Assembly: GCA_021778575.1 (NCBI GenBank)
Contig: JAJYCH010000223.1
Span: forward strand, 1 to 7,415
Source: Planctomycetota bacterium
GTDB taxonomy: Bacteria; Planctomycetota; Planctomycetia; Isosphaerales; Isosphaeraceae
Length of the DNA stretch: 7,415 nt
Reading direction: 5' to 3'
Shown here: piece after piece, positions 1-5,411 of the stretch
Numbering within the stretch: the first letter of the stretch is position 1
Layout of the letters: each line of letters opens with the position of its first letter
Position numbers and translations under genes: made by a program
The notes under the pieces: model-generated
What the model saw: the letters and a program-made list of their open reading frames with translations, nothing else
What the model was told of the DNA's origin: nothing
The model's database searches: none

Positions 1-368
1 ACCCGATTGCAATAATGGCCAGCGAAGTACCTGCCACAAGCGAATAGCCTCCGGCCAGCCGCTACCCGCTACCTGCTACCCGCTACCCGCTACCCGCTAC
101 CCGCTACCCGCTACCCGCTACCCGCTGCCCGCTACCCGCTACCCGCTACCCGCTACCTGCTACCCGCTACCTGCTACCCGCTACCTGATCGGCCCTGACC
201 ACGGACCCGTCAAAGTCGCCGCGAGCGGTCTGATTCGCCTGGTTTTCCGCCGGATCGGCGAGATTGATAAGGTTCATGGGCGTGGCTCATCCCGAGGGCG
301 GAACCGGTCGATACGAGGGGTGAGACGCAGGAGGGTTAATCCGGGTCACAAGGAAGTCGAGGGGACCG
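1..368. other. Gene-free stretch with heptamer array, upstream of the histidine kinase gene
   Basis: No convincing gene is visible here on either strand. About a third of the stretch is the heptamer array at 60-185. The rest (186-368) is GC-rich unique sequence that should hold the promoter and leader of the kinase gene, but I see no good -35/-10 pair. Plus-strand frame 2 has no stop codon from position 2 to 460. I regard that as a by-product of the repeat, whose unit contains no stop in any frame, and of high GC content. Its translation is rich in Arg and Pro and runs into the kinase gene in another frame. Another frame could be the last codons of an upstream gene ending with TAG at 45-47, but this cannot be judged from so few residues. 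Confidence 0.6.
60..185. repeat. Tandem array of 18 heptamers, consensus CGCTACC
   Basis: Eighteen contiguous 7-base units fill this interval exactly. Fourteen are CGCTACC. Units 3, 15 and 17 (starting at 74, 158 and 172) are TGCTACC, and unit 10 (123-129) is CGCTGCC. All differences are transitions. The last four units alternate T/C/T/C at their first base, suggesting a 14-base higher-order duplication. On the minus strand the array reads as GGG tracts spaced by four bases (GGGTAGC repeated), with 11 consecutive GGG tracts across units 4-14, a pattern compatible with G-quadruplex formation. Because 7 is not a multiple of 3 and no start codon or codon bias is seen, it is not a protein repeat. 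There are no spacers, so it is not a CRISPR. Likely origin is replication slippage; function unknown. Confidence 0.97.
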
Positions 369-1151
369 ATGGCTGCCTCATCGAACGACTCGCCGCTGCC
401 GACACGCGAGGAATGGGAAGCACTCCGCCGCCAGGTGGTCGAACTCCAGCGCGTCAGTAGCCTGGGCGTCCTGGCCGGCTCGGTTTGCCACGAGTTAAAC
501 AACGCGCTGACGCCGATCTTGAGCTATGCCAAGCTTGGACTGCGAAACCCCGACCCCGAATTCCGCAAACGGGCGTTCGAGAAGATTCTCGACGGAGCCG
601 AGCGAGCGGCGGTCATCACCGGCGGCGTTCTGGGCCTGGCCCGGCCTCGGGCCGACCGGCGATCTGCGGCTGATATCGCCCGCTTGACCGAGGAGGTCCT
701 GATGCTGACAGCCAAGGACCTCTCGAAGCACCGGGTAAAGGTCGACTTCCAGGTCGAGGCCCGACCTCACGCCCGGGTCAACCCGGCGCAGATTCAGCAG
801 GTTCTTTTGAACCTGGTGATCAATGCCCGACAGGCGATGCCCGACGGGGGAACGGTCAAGGTTCGGGTCGGTCTGGACGCCACGGGTCGGCTGGCCGAGG
901 TGAGTGTGGCCGACACCGGTCGAGGAATCGCTCCGAGCGATCTCCGGCGGATTTTCGAGCCGTTCTTCACCACGAAAATCGGTCCGGACGAGACAGGCCT
1001 GGGCGGTACCGGACTGGGACTCTCGGTCTGCCGCGAGATCGTCGAGGGACACCGCGGACGGCTCCGGGCCGAAAGCCGGATCGGCCGAGGAACGACGTTT
1101 ACCCTTCGTTTGCCCTCCTGTCCATCGCCCGCCCAGCAGGGGGCGGCCTGA
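369..1151 (+). CDS. Soluble sensor histidine kinase (HisKA + HATPase, NtrB/ZraS-like), no sensor domain
   Basis: This is a 260-residue two-component histidine kinase that should autophosphorylate on His41 and pass the phosphate to a response regulator. Residues 31-60 form the HisKA H-box (CHELNNALTPI around His41). The ATPase domain follows: N-box at 143-157 (LNLVINARQAM), G1 box DTGRGI at 182-187, F-box FEPFF at 196-200 and G2 box GTGLGLSV at 213-220. All key residues are intact. Only about 30 residues precede the H-box; they look helical (EEWEALRRQVVELQ) and may extend the dimer coiled coil. There is no transmembrane segment, PAS or GAF domain, so it is probably cytoplasmic and takes its signal from a partner protein. 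No response regulator lies in the window. The ATG at 369 is preceded by GAGGGG (359-364) and AGGA (351-354). The last ten residues are a Pro/Ala/Gln tail. The partner and stimulus are unknown. Confidence 0.95.
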   Translation: MAASSNDSPLPTREEWEALRRQVVELQRVSSLGVLAGSVCHELNNALTPILSYAKLGLRNPDPEFRKRAFEKILDGAERAAVITGGVLGLARPRADRRSAADIARLTEEVLMLTAKDLSKHRVKVDFQVEARPHARVNPAQIQQVLLNLVINARQAMPDGGTVKVRVGLDATGRLAEVSVADTGRGIAPSDLRRIFEPFFTTKIGPDETGLGGTGLGLSVCREIVEGHRGRLRAESRIGRGTTFTLRLPSCPSPAQQGAA

Positions 1152-1181
1152 CTGGGCGCAGCGAGCCGATCTCGCGTGGCC

Positions 1182-1202
1182 AAAAAAATGGCGGTGCCAC
1201 CG
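1182..1202 (-). terminator. Possible weak intrinsic terminator for the zinc-ribbon gene
   Basis: Read on the minus strand just past the TAA of the zinc-ribbon gene, CGGT-GGC-ACCG forms a 4-bp stem with a 3-base loop (1202-1192). Three bases later comes a run of seven T (1188-1182). The T tract is good but the stem is short. It lies in the 65-base gap between two convergent genes, where a terminator is expected. Confidence 0.4.
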
Positions 1203-1216
1203 AGTGCGCTTCCCCC

Positions 1217-1897
1217 TTACTTCTTCTTGGGAGTCGCGGCCGACTGGGCGGCCGTCAAGGCAGAAGTCGCATCGAGCAGCCAGTCGCCACTGCTTCCTTT
1301 CTTCAACGGAATCGTCACCGTCATCGGACCTTCGGTGCCACCGTTCTTGGAAACCACGACGAGCATTGTCAGGTCGCTGTCCTTTTCGGGAGCACCGTTG
1401 AATAGCTGCGGGCTGATCAAGGCGTCGCTGCCGAACTGCCCCTTTTCGACATCGCCGTGGAGCAGGTCGAAGAGCGACTCGGCCGACTCGGCGGAGTCGG
1501 GCGTGGCGAACGCGACGAACTTGCTCTTGTTGTTGCTGATCACCGACTTGAGGATCGCCTCGGCGCGATTCTCGTGCTCGGCCTTGCCGCTGCTGATCAT
1601 GCTGCCGAAGTTCAAGTAAAGAATCACGGCCAGGAGAACGCCGGGAACCCCGTACTTCATCGCGGCGGGGATATCGTTCCAGGTCTGAGCCAGGTCGAAA
1701 TCGGCGAGACTGGAAACTTCGTCAGCGCGCGACTTGTTCGTCTTCATGTCGAACGATTCGGGCTCGCCCAGCACCATCCGCCCGGTATTGTCCAGGTGAA
1801 ACACGGTATGACAGGCCTTGCAGACGAGCCTGGCGTTCAATCGATCGGGCGGGACGCTGCCCCCTCGCCCGCATTTGGGACATTCGATCGGAATCAT
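1217..1897 (-). CDS. Zinc-ribbon single-pass membrane protein of unknown function
   Basis: I do not recognise this 226-residue protein beyond its domain layout. The N-terminus is a zinc ribbon: two CxxC pairs, Cys6/Cys9 (CPKC) and Cys26/Cys29 (CKAC), 16 residues apart, of the MJ0042/zinc-ribbon type common at the start of planctomycete and myxobacterial proteins. A polar linker (about 35-80) leads to one hydrophobic segment at about 82-101 (GVPGVLLAVILYLNFGSM), preceded by Lys81. This suggests the ribbon is cytoplasmic and residues 102-226 lie outside the membrane. The outer part has no further cysteines or catalytic motif that I can see, contains a two-strand-like TMLVVVSKNGG / PMTVTIPL stretch, and ends in an Ala-rich tail with three lysines. 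The ATG (complement of 1895-1897) has GAGG six bases upstream. It is transcribed alone, convergent with the kinase gene and divergent from the DUF2071 gene. Confidence 0.85.
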   Translation of the reverse strand: MIPIECPKCGRGGSVPPDRLNARLVCKACHTVFHLDNTGRMVLGEPESFDMKTNKSRADEVSSLADFDLAQTWNDIPAAMKYGVPGVLLAVILYLNFGSMISSGKAEHENRAEAILKSVISNNKSKFVAFATPDSAESAESLFDLLHGDVEKGQFGSDALISPQLFNGAPEKDSDLTMLVVVSKNGGTEGPMTVTIPLKKGSSGDWLLDATSALTAAQSAATPKKK

Positions 1898-2047
1898 TAC
1901 GAGCCTCGCAGAAGCGATACGCGGGCGGCGACGCCCGGACGGAACCCGGCAAAGCCGCTTCGAGATGGGAGATCGGTCAGCCTCGCAAGCCTTCTCCTCT
2001 TATCTTGCCACGCCCCGCCCGTCAATGGTAGATCCCAGTTTTCGGAC

Positions 2048-2070
2048 CTGAGAGGGCTCAGCACATTTTT
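2048..2070 (+). terminator. Hairpin plus T-run in the divergent intergenic region
   Basis: CTGAG-AGGG-CTCAG gives a perfect 5-bp stem with a 4-base loop (2048-2061), followed four bases later by five T (2066-2070). It resembles a short intrinsic terminator on the plus strand, about 100 bases before the DUF2071 start codon and with no plus-strand gene just upstream. It could be an attenuator or a block to stray transcription, or it may be chance. The remaining sequence at 1898-2168 must contain both divergent promoters; the best -10-like hexamer is CATAAT at 2119-2124, but it has no matching -35. Confidence 0.25.
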
Positions 2071-2168
2071 CGATCGGGCAGTCGCTCAAGGCCGGTGGCC
2101 GAAGCGTGGGATTCCGGCCATAATCGAGAGGTTCCGCGCCGGATCTCCCCCGTCCGAGGCTTCCCTTC

Positions 2169-2975
2169 ATGACGCCGAGCGTCACCATTGATGATGCCGA
2201 CCGCGAAGCGCTCCGGAGTCGCCCGAGCGGTCGGACGGTAATGTCCCAGAGCTGGCGAGAACTGCTTTTTCTGCACTGGGAAGTTCCAGCCGAAAGACTT
2301 CAGCGGCTCCTGCCACCCGAATTAACCCTCGACCTCTACCAGGGGCGCGCATACGTCGGGCTGGTCCCGTTTCTGATGTGGGGGGTCCGACCCACCGGCT
2401 TGCCGAGTGTCCGCGGACTCTCCAACTTTCTCGAAACGAATGTCCGGACCTACGTCCACTACCAGGGACGCGAGCCGGGGGTCTGGTTCTTCAGCCTGGA
2501 CGCGGCCAACCTCGTTGGCGCGGCCCTGGGCCGTAGCTGGTTCTCACTTCCATATTATTTTGCGAGGATGAGCCTGATCGCCCAGGAGTCGTCGCCGGGC
2601 GTCCGTCGGCTCGCCTATGCCTCGCAGCGGATTTACCCCGGCCCCCGATCGGCGCGCACGCGAATCGAAGCCAAGGTCAGCTCGGCGGTCGAGCCCGCTC
2701 AACCCGGCACGCTCGAATACTTCCTGGCCGAGCGTTACCTGCTCTACTCCCGGTCACGACGTGGTGATCTCTGCACCGGGCGGGTCTATCACACCCCCTA
2801 CCCGCTCCAGACCGCCGAGGTCTTGAGCATGGACGAGTCGGTCCTCGCGTCCGCCGGGATCGAGCGGCCTGACGTTCCGCCCCTGGCGCATTACGCCCGA
2901 GGCGTGGACGTCGAGATCTTCGGGCTCGAACGCCCGACGACCGCAAGCGCCGCTCCCGGGCACACGATCGCTTGA
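2169..2975 (+). CDS. DUF2071 / YqjF-family protein
   Basis: This 268-residue protein matches what I know of the DUF2071 (YqjF, COG3361) family, which is widespread in bacteria and of unproven biochemical function. Typical features are the opening block at 25-70 (MSQSWRELLFLHWEVP, then LQRLLPPELTLDLYQGRAYVGL), the LPSVRGLSNFLETNVRTYV region at 78-96, the PGVWFFSLDA motif at 103-112, and a later LAERYLLYS segment at 186-194 before HTPYPLQ at 208-214. Length is close to the usual 230-260 residues. There is no signal peptide or transmembrane helix, so it is probably cytoplasmic. The ATG at 2169 has GAGG (2156-2159) nine bases upstream. An in-frame ATG at residue 25 falls just where family homology begins and is an alternative start. 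It appears monocistronic and the neighbours give no functional clue. The last dozen residues (Thr/Ala/Pro-rich) look like an unconserved tail. Confidence 0.92.
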   Translation: MTPSVTIDDADREALRSRPSGRTVMSQSWRELLFLHWEVPAERLQRLLPPELTLDLYQGRAYVGLVPFLMWGVRPTGLPSVRGLSNFLETNVRTYVHYQGREPGVWFFSLDAANLVGAALGRSWFSLPYYFARMSLIAQESSPGVRRLAYASQRIYPGPRSARTRIEAKVSSAVEPAQPGTLEYFLAERYLLYSRSRRGDLCTGRVYHTPYPLQTAEVLSMDESVLASAGIERPDVPPLAHYARGVDVEIFGLERPTTASAAPGHTIA

Positions 2976-3050
2976 TCGCGGGCGACGGCTGGCTGACCGC
3001 AGACGGGGTCTACCCGTCGATTCGATTTTGGCACCAGCCCGCCGCGACTC

Positions 3051-3082
3051 TCTTGTTCCCACGCTCCTCCGCGGGAACGAGA
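3051..3082. repeat. REP-like imperfect palindrome (TTGTTCCC ... GGGAACGA)
   Basis: The left arm TCTTGTTCCC (3051-3060) pairs with GGGAACGAGA (3073-3082) over 10 bp with one G-T wobble. Inside the loop, CG (3062-3063) can pair with CG (3070-3071), leaving CTCCTC at the tip. No T-run follows, so it is not a classical intrinsic terminator, although it sits 76 bases after the DUF2071 stop codon. From memory, GTTCCCACGC / GGGAACGAG palindromes recur between genes in several bacterial genomes, including planctomycetes. Whether this one is a member of a dispersed family needs a genome-wide count. Confidence 0.6.
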
Positions 3083-3180
3083 TTATCCCATTCGACCCCG
3101 GCGTTTCAGGTCGAGCGATCGGCAAATTTCGCGGGAAATGCTGCTTACCTTGACGCTCCCATCCTGAACATAAGGGACGA

Positions 3181-3197
3181 AGGGGCTAGAAGCCCCT
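3181..3197. other. Perfect 7-bp hairpin AGGGGCT-AGA-AGCCCCT
   Basis: A perfect GC-rich stem with a 3-base loop lies about 100 bases before the preferred glycosyltransferase start and 205 bases after the DUF2071 stop. No T-tract follows on the plus strand, nor on the minus strand. It could be a leader structure, a factor-assisted terminator or a dispersed repeat. Confidence 0.5.
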
Positions 3198-3284
3198 CGG
3201 GATCGTCAGGAAACTTCCCGTTTCACCCACTTGACCAACGATGGGACCTGGAGCCCCCGAGCACGCCCAATCTCCAGGTGTCGC

Positions 3285-4334
3285 GTGATCTTCCAGAACG
3301 TCCAGGATCGTCAGAACGAGCTGGTCCCGCCCGGCGGCGGCCGCCCCGATCACAAGAAACAGATCAAACTTCTGCCCGACGTTCTCGACGTCGTGGCCGT
3401 TGTCTCCAACCCGATCCGTTACCGGAGCCGCTACGACCTGTTCCGGGCCTTCGAGACCCATGTCAAGGATTCCGGAGCGCGGCTGACGGTTGTCGAGATG
3501 GCCTTCGCCAACCGGCCGTTCGAGGTCACCGAGCCCGACAACCCTCGGCATGTCCAGGTCCGCTCGGCTCATGAACTCTGGCACAAGGAGAACCTGGTCA
3601 ACCTCGGGATCTCCCGGCTCCCTCGCGACGCTCGCTACATCGCCTGGGTCGACGCCGACCTGACCTTCGTCCGGCCCGACTGGGTCCAGGAGACCCTCCA
3701 GCAGCTCCAGCACTACCCGATCGTCCAGATGTTCGGCGAAGCCCACGACCTCGACCCCGAGGGGATGCTTCTGAACAGCTTTCGCTCGTTCGGCTACAGC
3801 CATATCCACGGGATTCCCCGCAAGAAAGGAGCGGGCTATTACGGCGGAGCCCCCGCAGGCCCGGTCAACGCCCGGATCGCCTACTGGCACCACCCTGGCT
3901 TCGCCTGGGCCGCCCGTCGCGAGACGATCGACACCCTCGGCGGTCTCTTCGATGTCGCCGTCGTCGGCGAGGCTGACTACATCATGGCCAAATCGATCGT
4001 CGGCGAAGGGCTCGACGTCCTGTATCCGGGAGTCTCACCAGGCTACCGCAAGGCCGTCTTCGACTGGCAAACCCAGGCCCGCAAACTCCGAGGCAACCTC
4101 GGCTACGTCCCCGGTACCGTCCTCCACCACTGGCATGGCCGCAAGGCCAACCGCAAGTACTGGGATCGCTGCAAAATCCTCACCGATTCCCAGTTCGATC
4201 CCGCCATCGACCTCAAGCGCGACTGGCAAGGACTCCACCAGCTCGTCGACCACGGCGAACCCCGCTCGACCCTCCTGAGAGACTCGATCCGAGCCTATTT
4301 CCGCAACCGAAACGAGGACGGAATCGAGGTTTGA
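3285..4334 (+). CDS. GT-A-fold glycosyltransferase-like protein
   Basis: This is a 349-residue protein with the features of a nucleotide-sugar-dependent glycosyltransferase of the GT-A type. The core begins with a beta-strand VLDVVAVVSNP at about 33-43. The metal-binding DxD motif is Asp-Ala-Asp at 123-125, in YIAWVDADLTFVRPDW. A second acidic motif, VGEADY at 227-232, follows the glycine- and aromatic-rich HHPGFAWAARRETID segment. Near the end, LHHWHG (280-285) plus NRKYWDR resembles the C-terminal His-containing motif of this family, where a His can help bind the metal. There is no signal peptide or membrane helix, so it is likely cytoplasmic. Acceptor and sugar are unknown. I chose GTG at 3285 because AGG lies six bases upstream. 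A TTG at 3231 would add 18 residues of non-conserved Arg/Pro-rich sequence, and its nearest Shine-Dalgarno-like site is 17 bases away. There are no other surface-polysaccharide genes nearby. Confidence 0.85.
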   Translation: MIFQNVQDRQNELVPPGGGRPDHKKQIKLLPDVLDVVAVVSNPIRYRSRYDLFRAFETHVKDSGARLTVVEMAFANRPFEVTEPDNPRHVQVRSAHELWHKENLVNLGISRLPRDARYIAWVDADLTFVRPDWVQETLQQLQHYPIVQMFGEAHDLDPEGMLLNSFRSFGYSHIHGIPRKKGAGYYGGAPAGPVNARIAYWHHPGFAWAARRETIDTLGGLFDVAVVGEADYIMAKSIVGEGLDVLYPGVSPGYRKAVFDWQTQARKLRGNLGYVPGTVLHHWHGRKANRKYWDRCKILTDSQFDPAIDLKRDWQGLHQLVDHGEPRSTLLRDSIRAYFRNRNEDGIEV

Positions 4335-4337
4335 CCC

Positions 4338-4358
4338 TCAGTGATCAGTGGTCAGTAA
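4338..4358. repeat. Three-copy heptamer repeat, consensus TCAGTGR
   Basis: TCAGTGA, TCAGTGG and TCAGTAA follow one another without gaps, starting three bases after the glycosyltransferase stop codon. The copies differ at one or two of the last two bases, always A/G. The unit length equals that of the arrays at 60-185 and 5259-5286, but the sequence is unrelated. The remaining gap up to 4442 also holds the 10-base palindrome ATCAATTGAT (4395-4404). No terminator is visible here. Confidence 0.8.
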
Positions 4359-4442
4359 TTGGTTCACCGTGTTTTCCGTGGAAATCGCAGAAGTATCAAT
4401 TGATTCTATTGGTTTCTCCACTTGTTCACACACGAAAGTTCC

Positions 4443-5258
4443 ATGCCCAACAACTTGCATAGCCTCTACGCGACTTCGAGCCCCAAGCTTTTCCATTCCG
4501 CCAACCGCAAATATGGCTGGCGTCCCAGCGGTCGACCGTCGGCGCATCCTCGGTACGCGACTCCGGTTCATCACACGGCGGGAAACCTGCCGCGGTCGGT
4601 CGACCTCAGCCCGGAATGCCCGGCGGTTTATGATCAAGGGGAGCTGGGAAGCTGCACCGCGAACGCCCTGGCGGGCCTGTTTCAGTTCTTGCTGATGAAG
4701 CTCGGCAAGCCGTCGTTCGCTCCCTCGCGACTGATGATCTACTGGGGCGAGCGACAGATCGAAGGAACGGTCAACGAGGACTCCGGGGCCAACGGCGACG
4801 ATGGGATGACCTTCCTCCAGACCAAGGGAGTTTGCCGCGAAACCACCTGGCCCTACGACCCGACCCGGTTCACCGAGATCCCTCCGACGAACGCCTGGGC
4901 CGAGGCCGCGACCCACAAGCTCGGTTCGCCGATGACCATCGACAACACCAACCTGCTTGAGATCAAGAGTTGCCTGGCCAGCGGCTATCCGATCGCCTTC
5001 GGCTTCATCGTCTATCCCGAGCTCGAAAGCGAGAAGGTCGCGCAAACCGGCATCCTGAACATGCCCGGCCTGTTCGAGCGCCCGATCGGCGGCCACGAAG
5101 TTCTCATGGTCGGCTACGACGACGCCACCCGACACTTCAAGATCCGCAACTCCTGGGGACCCGGCTGGGGCCAGAGCGGCTACTTCGAGATGCCCTACGC
5201 CTACGCCACCAACCCCGAGCTGGCGAGCGATTTCCGATCGGCCAAAGTCGCGAGCTGA
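4443..5258 (+). CDS. Papain-like cysteine peptidase (C1 family)
   Basis: This 271-residue protein is a C1A papain-fold peptidase with a complete catalytic set: oxyanion-hole Gln65 and nucleophile Cys71 in YDQGELGSCTANALAG (63-78), His218 in GGHEVLMVGYDD, and Asn236 in KIRNSWGPGWGQSGYFEM. The Asn-Ser-Trp-Gly context and the GxGYF ending are diagnostic. About 60 residues precede the catalytic domain; they contain the RKYGWRPS motif (22-29), typical of bacterial members, but not an I29 inhibitor propeptide. I see no signal peptide or membrane helix, so either it acts in the cytoplasm or it leaves by an unrecognised route. The ATG at 4443 is preferred, with a weak GAAAG (4434-4438) before it. A TTG at 4422 would add only seven residues. 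A strong terminator follows the gene, so it probably ends a transcript. Substrate unknown. Confidence 0.93.
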   Translation: MPNNLHSLYATSSPKLFHSANRKYGWRPSGRPSAHPRYATPVHHTAGNLPRSVDLSPECPAVYDQGELGSCTANALAGLFQFLLMKLGKPSFAPSRLMIYWGERQIEGTVNEDSGANGDDGMTFLQTKGVCRETTWPYDPTRFTEIPPTNAWAEAATHKLGSPMTIDNTNLLEIKSCLASGYPIAFGFIVYPELESEKVAQTGILNMPGLFERPIGGHEVLMVGYDDATRHFKIRNSWGPGWGQSGYFEMPYAYATNPELASDFRSAKVAS

Positions 5259-5286
5259 GGACTCGGGACTCAGGACTTGGGACTTG
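5259..5286. repeat. Four-copy heptamer repeat, consensus GGACTYR
   Basis: GGACTCG, GGACTCA, GGACTTG and GGACTTG are directly contiguous, starting at the base after the peptidase stop codon. Differences are transitions only (C/T at position 6, G/A at position 7). The last G of the fourth copy forms the base of the terminator stem that follows. The 7-base period is shared with two other arrays in this window. Confidence 0.88.
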
Positions 5287-5327
5287 GGGGTGCGCCGACT
5301 GCTTCGGGCACCCTCATTTTCTTCTTT
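5286..5327 (+). terminator. Strong intrinsic terminator after the peptidase gene
   Basis: The stem is G5286-C5315, a G-T wobble, then GGGTGC (5288-5293) with GCACCC (5308-5313), a bulged G5294, and CCGA (5295-5298) with TCGG (5304-5307), closing on the 5-base loop CTGCT. That is about 12 bp with one bulge. The T-rich tail ATTTTCTTCTTT (5316-5327) follows immediately. It lies 27 bases after the peptidase stop and separates that gene from the thioredoxin-like gene. Confidence 0.82.
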
Positions 5328-5337
5328 GGCGGACCGC

Positions 5338-5366
5338 TTTACACGACGACATTTGTCCGATGCACT
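5338..5366 (+). promoter_or_regulatory. Possible sigma70-type promoter for the thioredoxin-like gene
   Basis: TTTACA (5338-5343) matches the -35 consensus at five of six bases. At the optimal 17-base distance lies TGCACT (5361-5366), which matches the -10 consensus at only three of six. A promoter is expected here because a strong terminator ends just upstream, but the weak -10 leaves the exact site uncertain. Confidence 0.28.
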
Positions 5367-5391
5367 TCAAGGCAAGTCTGACAAACGTCGT
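5346..5391. promoter_or_regulatory. 11-base inverted repeat just upstream of the thioredoxin-like gene
   Basis: ACGACATTTGT (5346-5356) and ACAAACGTCGT (5381-5391) are complementary at 10 of 11 positions (one A/C mismatch), separated by 24 bases. Inside, ACTT (5364-5367) can pair with AAGT (5374-5377). The right arm ends six bases before the Shine-Dalgarno GGAGGAG (5398-5404). If the promoter at 5338-5366 is right, the left arm lies between -35 and -10 and the right arm just after the start of transcription, as in a bipartite operator. As RNA it could instead fold next to the ribosome-binding site. Its role is inference. Confidence 0.5.
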
Positions 5392-5411
5392 TTAACCGGA
5401 GGAGCCATCTC

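Larger units (their letters stand above)
2976..3284. other. Gene-free stretch with two palindromes
   Basis: The stretch between the DUF2071 and glycosyltransferase genes carries no believable gene. It contains an imperfect palindrome at 3051-3082 and a perfect 7-bp hairpin at 3181-3197, listed separately. A long plus-strand frame starting near 2972 continues under the glycosyltransferase gene, but it is rich in Arg and Pro and is best seen as a shadow. I see no clear promoter. Confidence 0.6.

Noticed and set aside
3..47. Possible last codons of an upstream plus-strand gene ending in TAG at 45-47
   Set aside because: Fourteen codons are too few to show coding character; sequence to the left would be needed.
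60..185. CRISPR array
   Set aside because: The units are 7 bases long and directly adjacent, with no spacers and no cas genes.
2..460. Stop-free plus-strand frame running through the heptamer array into the kinase gene, possibly the end of an upstream gene
   Set aside because: The heptamer has no stop codon in any frame, so openness is expected. The translation is a repeated LPATRYP followed by Arg/Pro/Gly-rich sequence without family features, and it overlaps the secure kinase gene by 92 bases.
495..1052. Minus-strand open frame of 185 codons
   Set aside because: It lies antisense to the histidine kinase, whose motifs are complete, and has no recognisable domain.
1457..2191. Plus-strand open frame of 244 codons
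   Set aside because: It is antisense to the zinc-ribbon gene and runs over the divergent intergenic region; its composition is that of a GC-rich shadow frame.
2972..3574. Plus-strand open frame starting at a TTG overlapping the DUF2071 stop
   Set aside because: It has no ribosome-binding site or domain, is Arg/Pro-rich, and runs in another frame under the glycosyltransferase gene.
3186..3893. Minus-strand open frame of 235 codons
   Set aside because: It is antisense to the glycosyltransferase gene and shows no family features.
4422..4442. TTG at 4422 as start of the peptidase gene
   Set aside because: It adds seven residues without conserved sequence; the ATG at 4443 is a standard start and keeps the whole domain.
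4338..5135. Minus-strand open frame of 265 codons
   Set aside because: It is antisense to the cysteine peptidase, whose catalytic residues are all on the plus strand.
2169..5258. A functional cluster formed by the DUF2071, glycosyltransferase and peptidase genes
   Set aside because: The genes are separated by gaps of about 100 to 300 bases with palindromes and repeats, and no shared pathway can be argued. Co-orientation alone is not enough.
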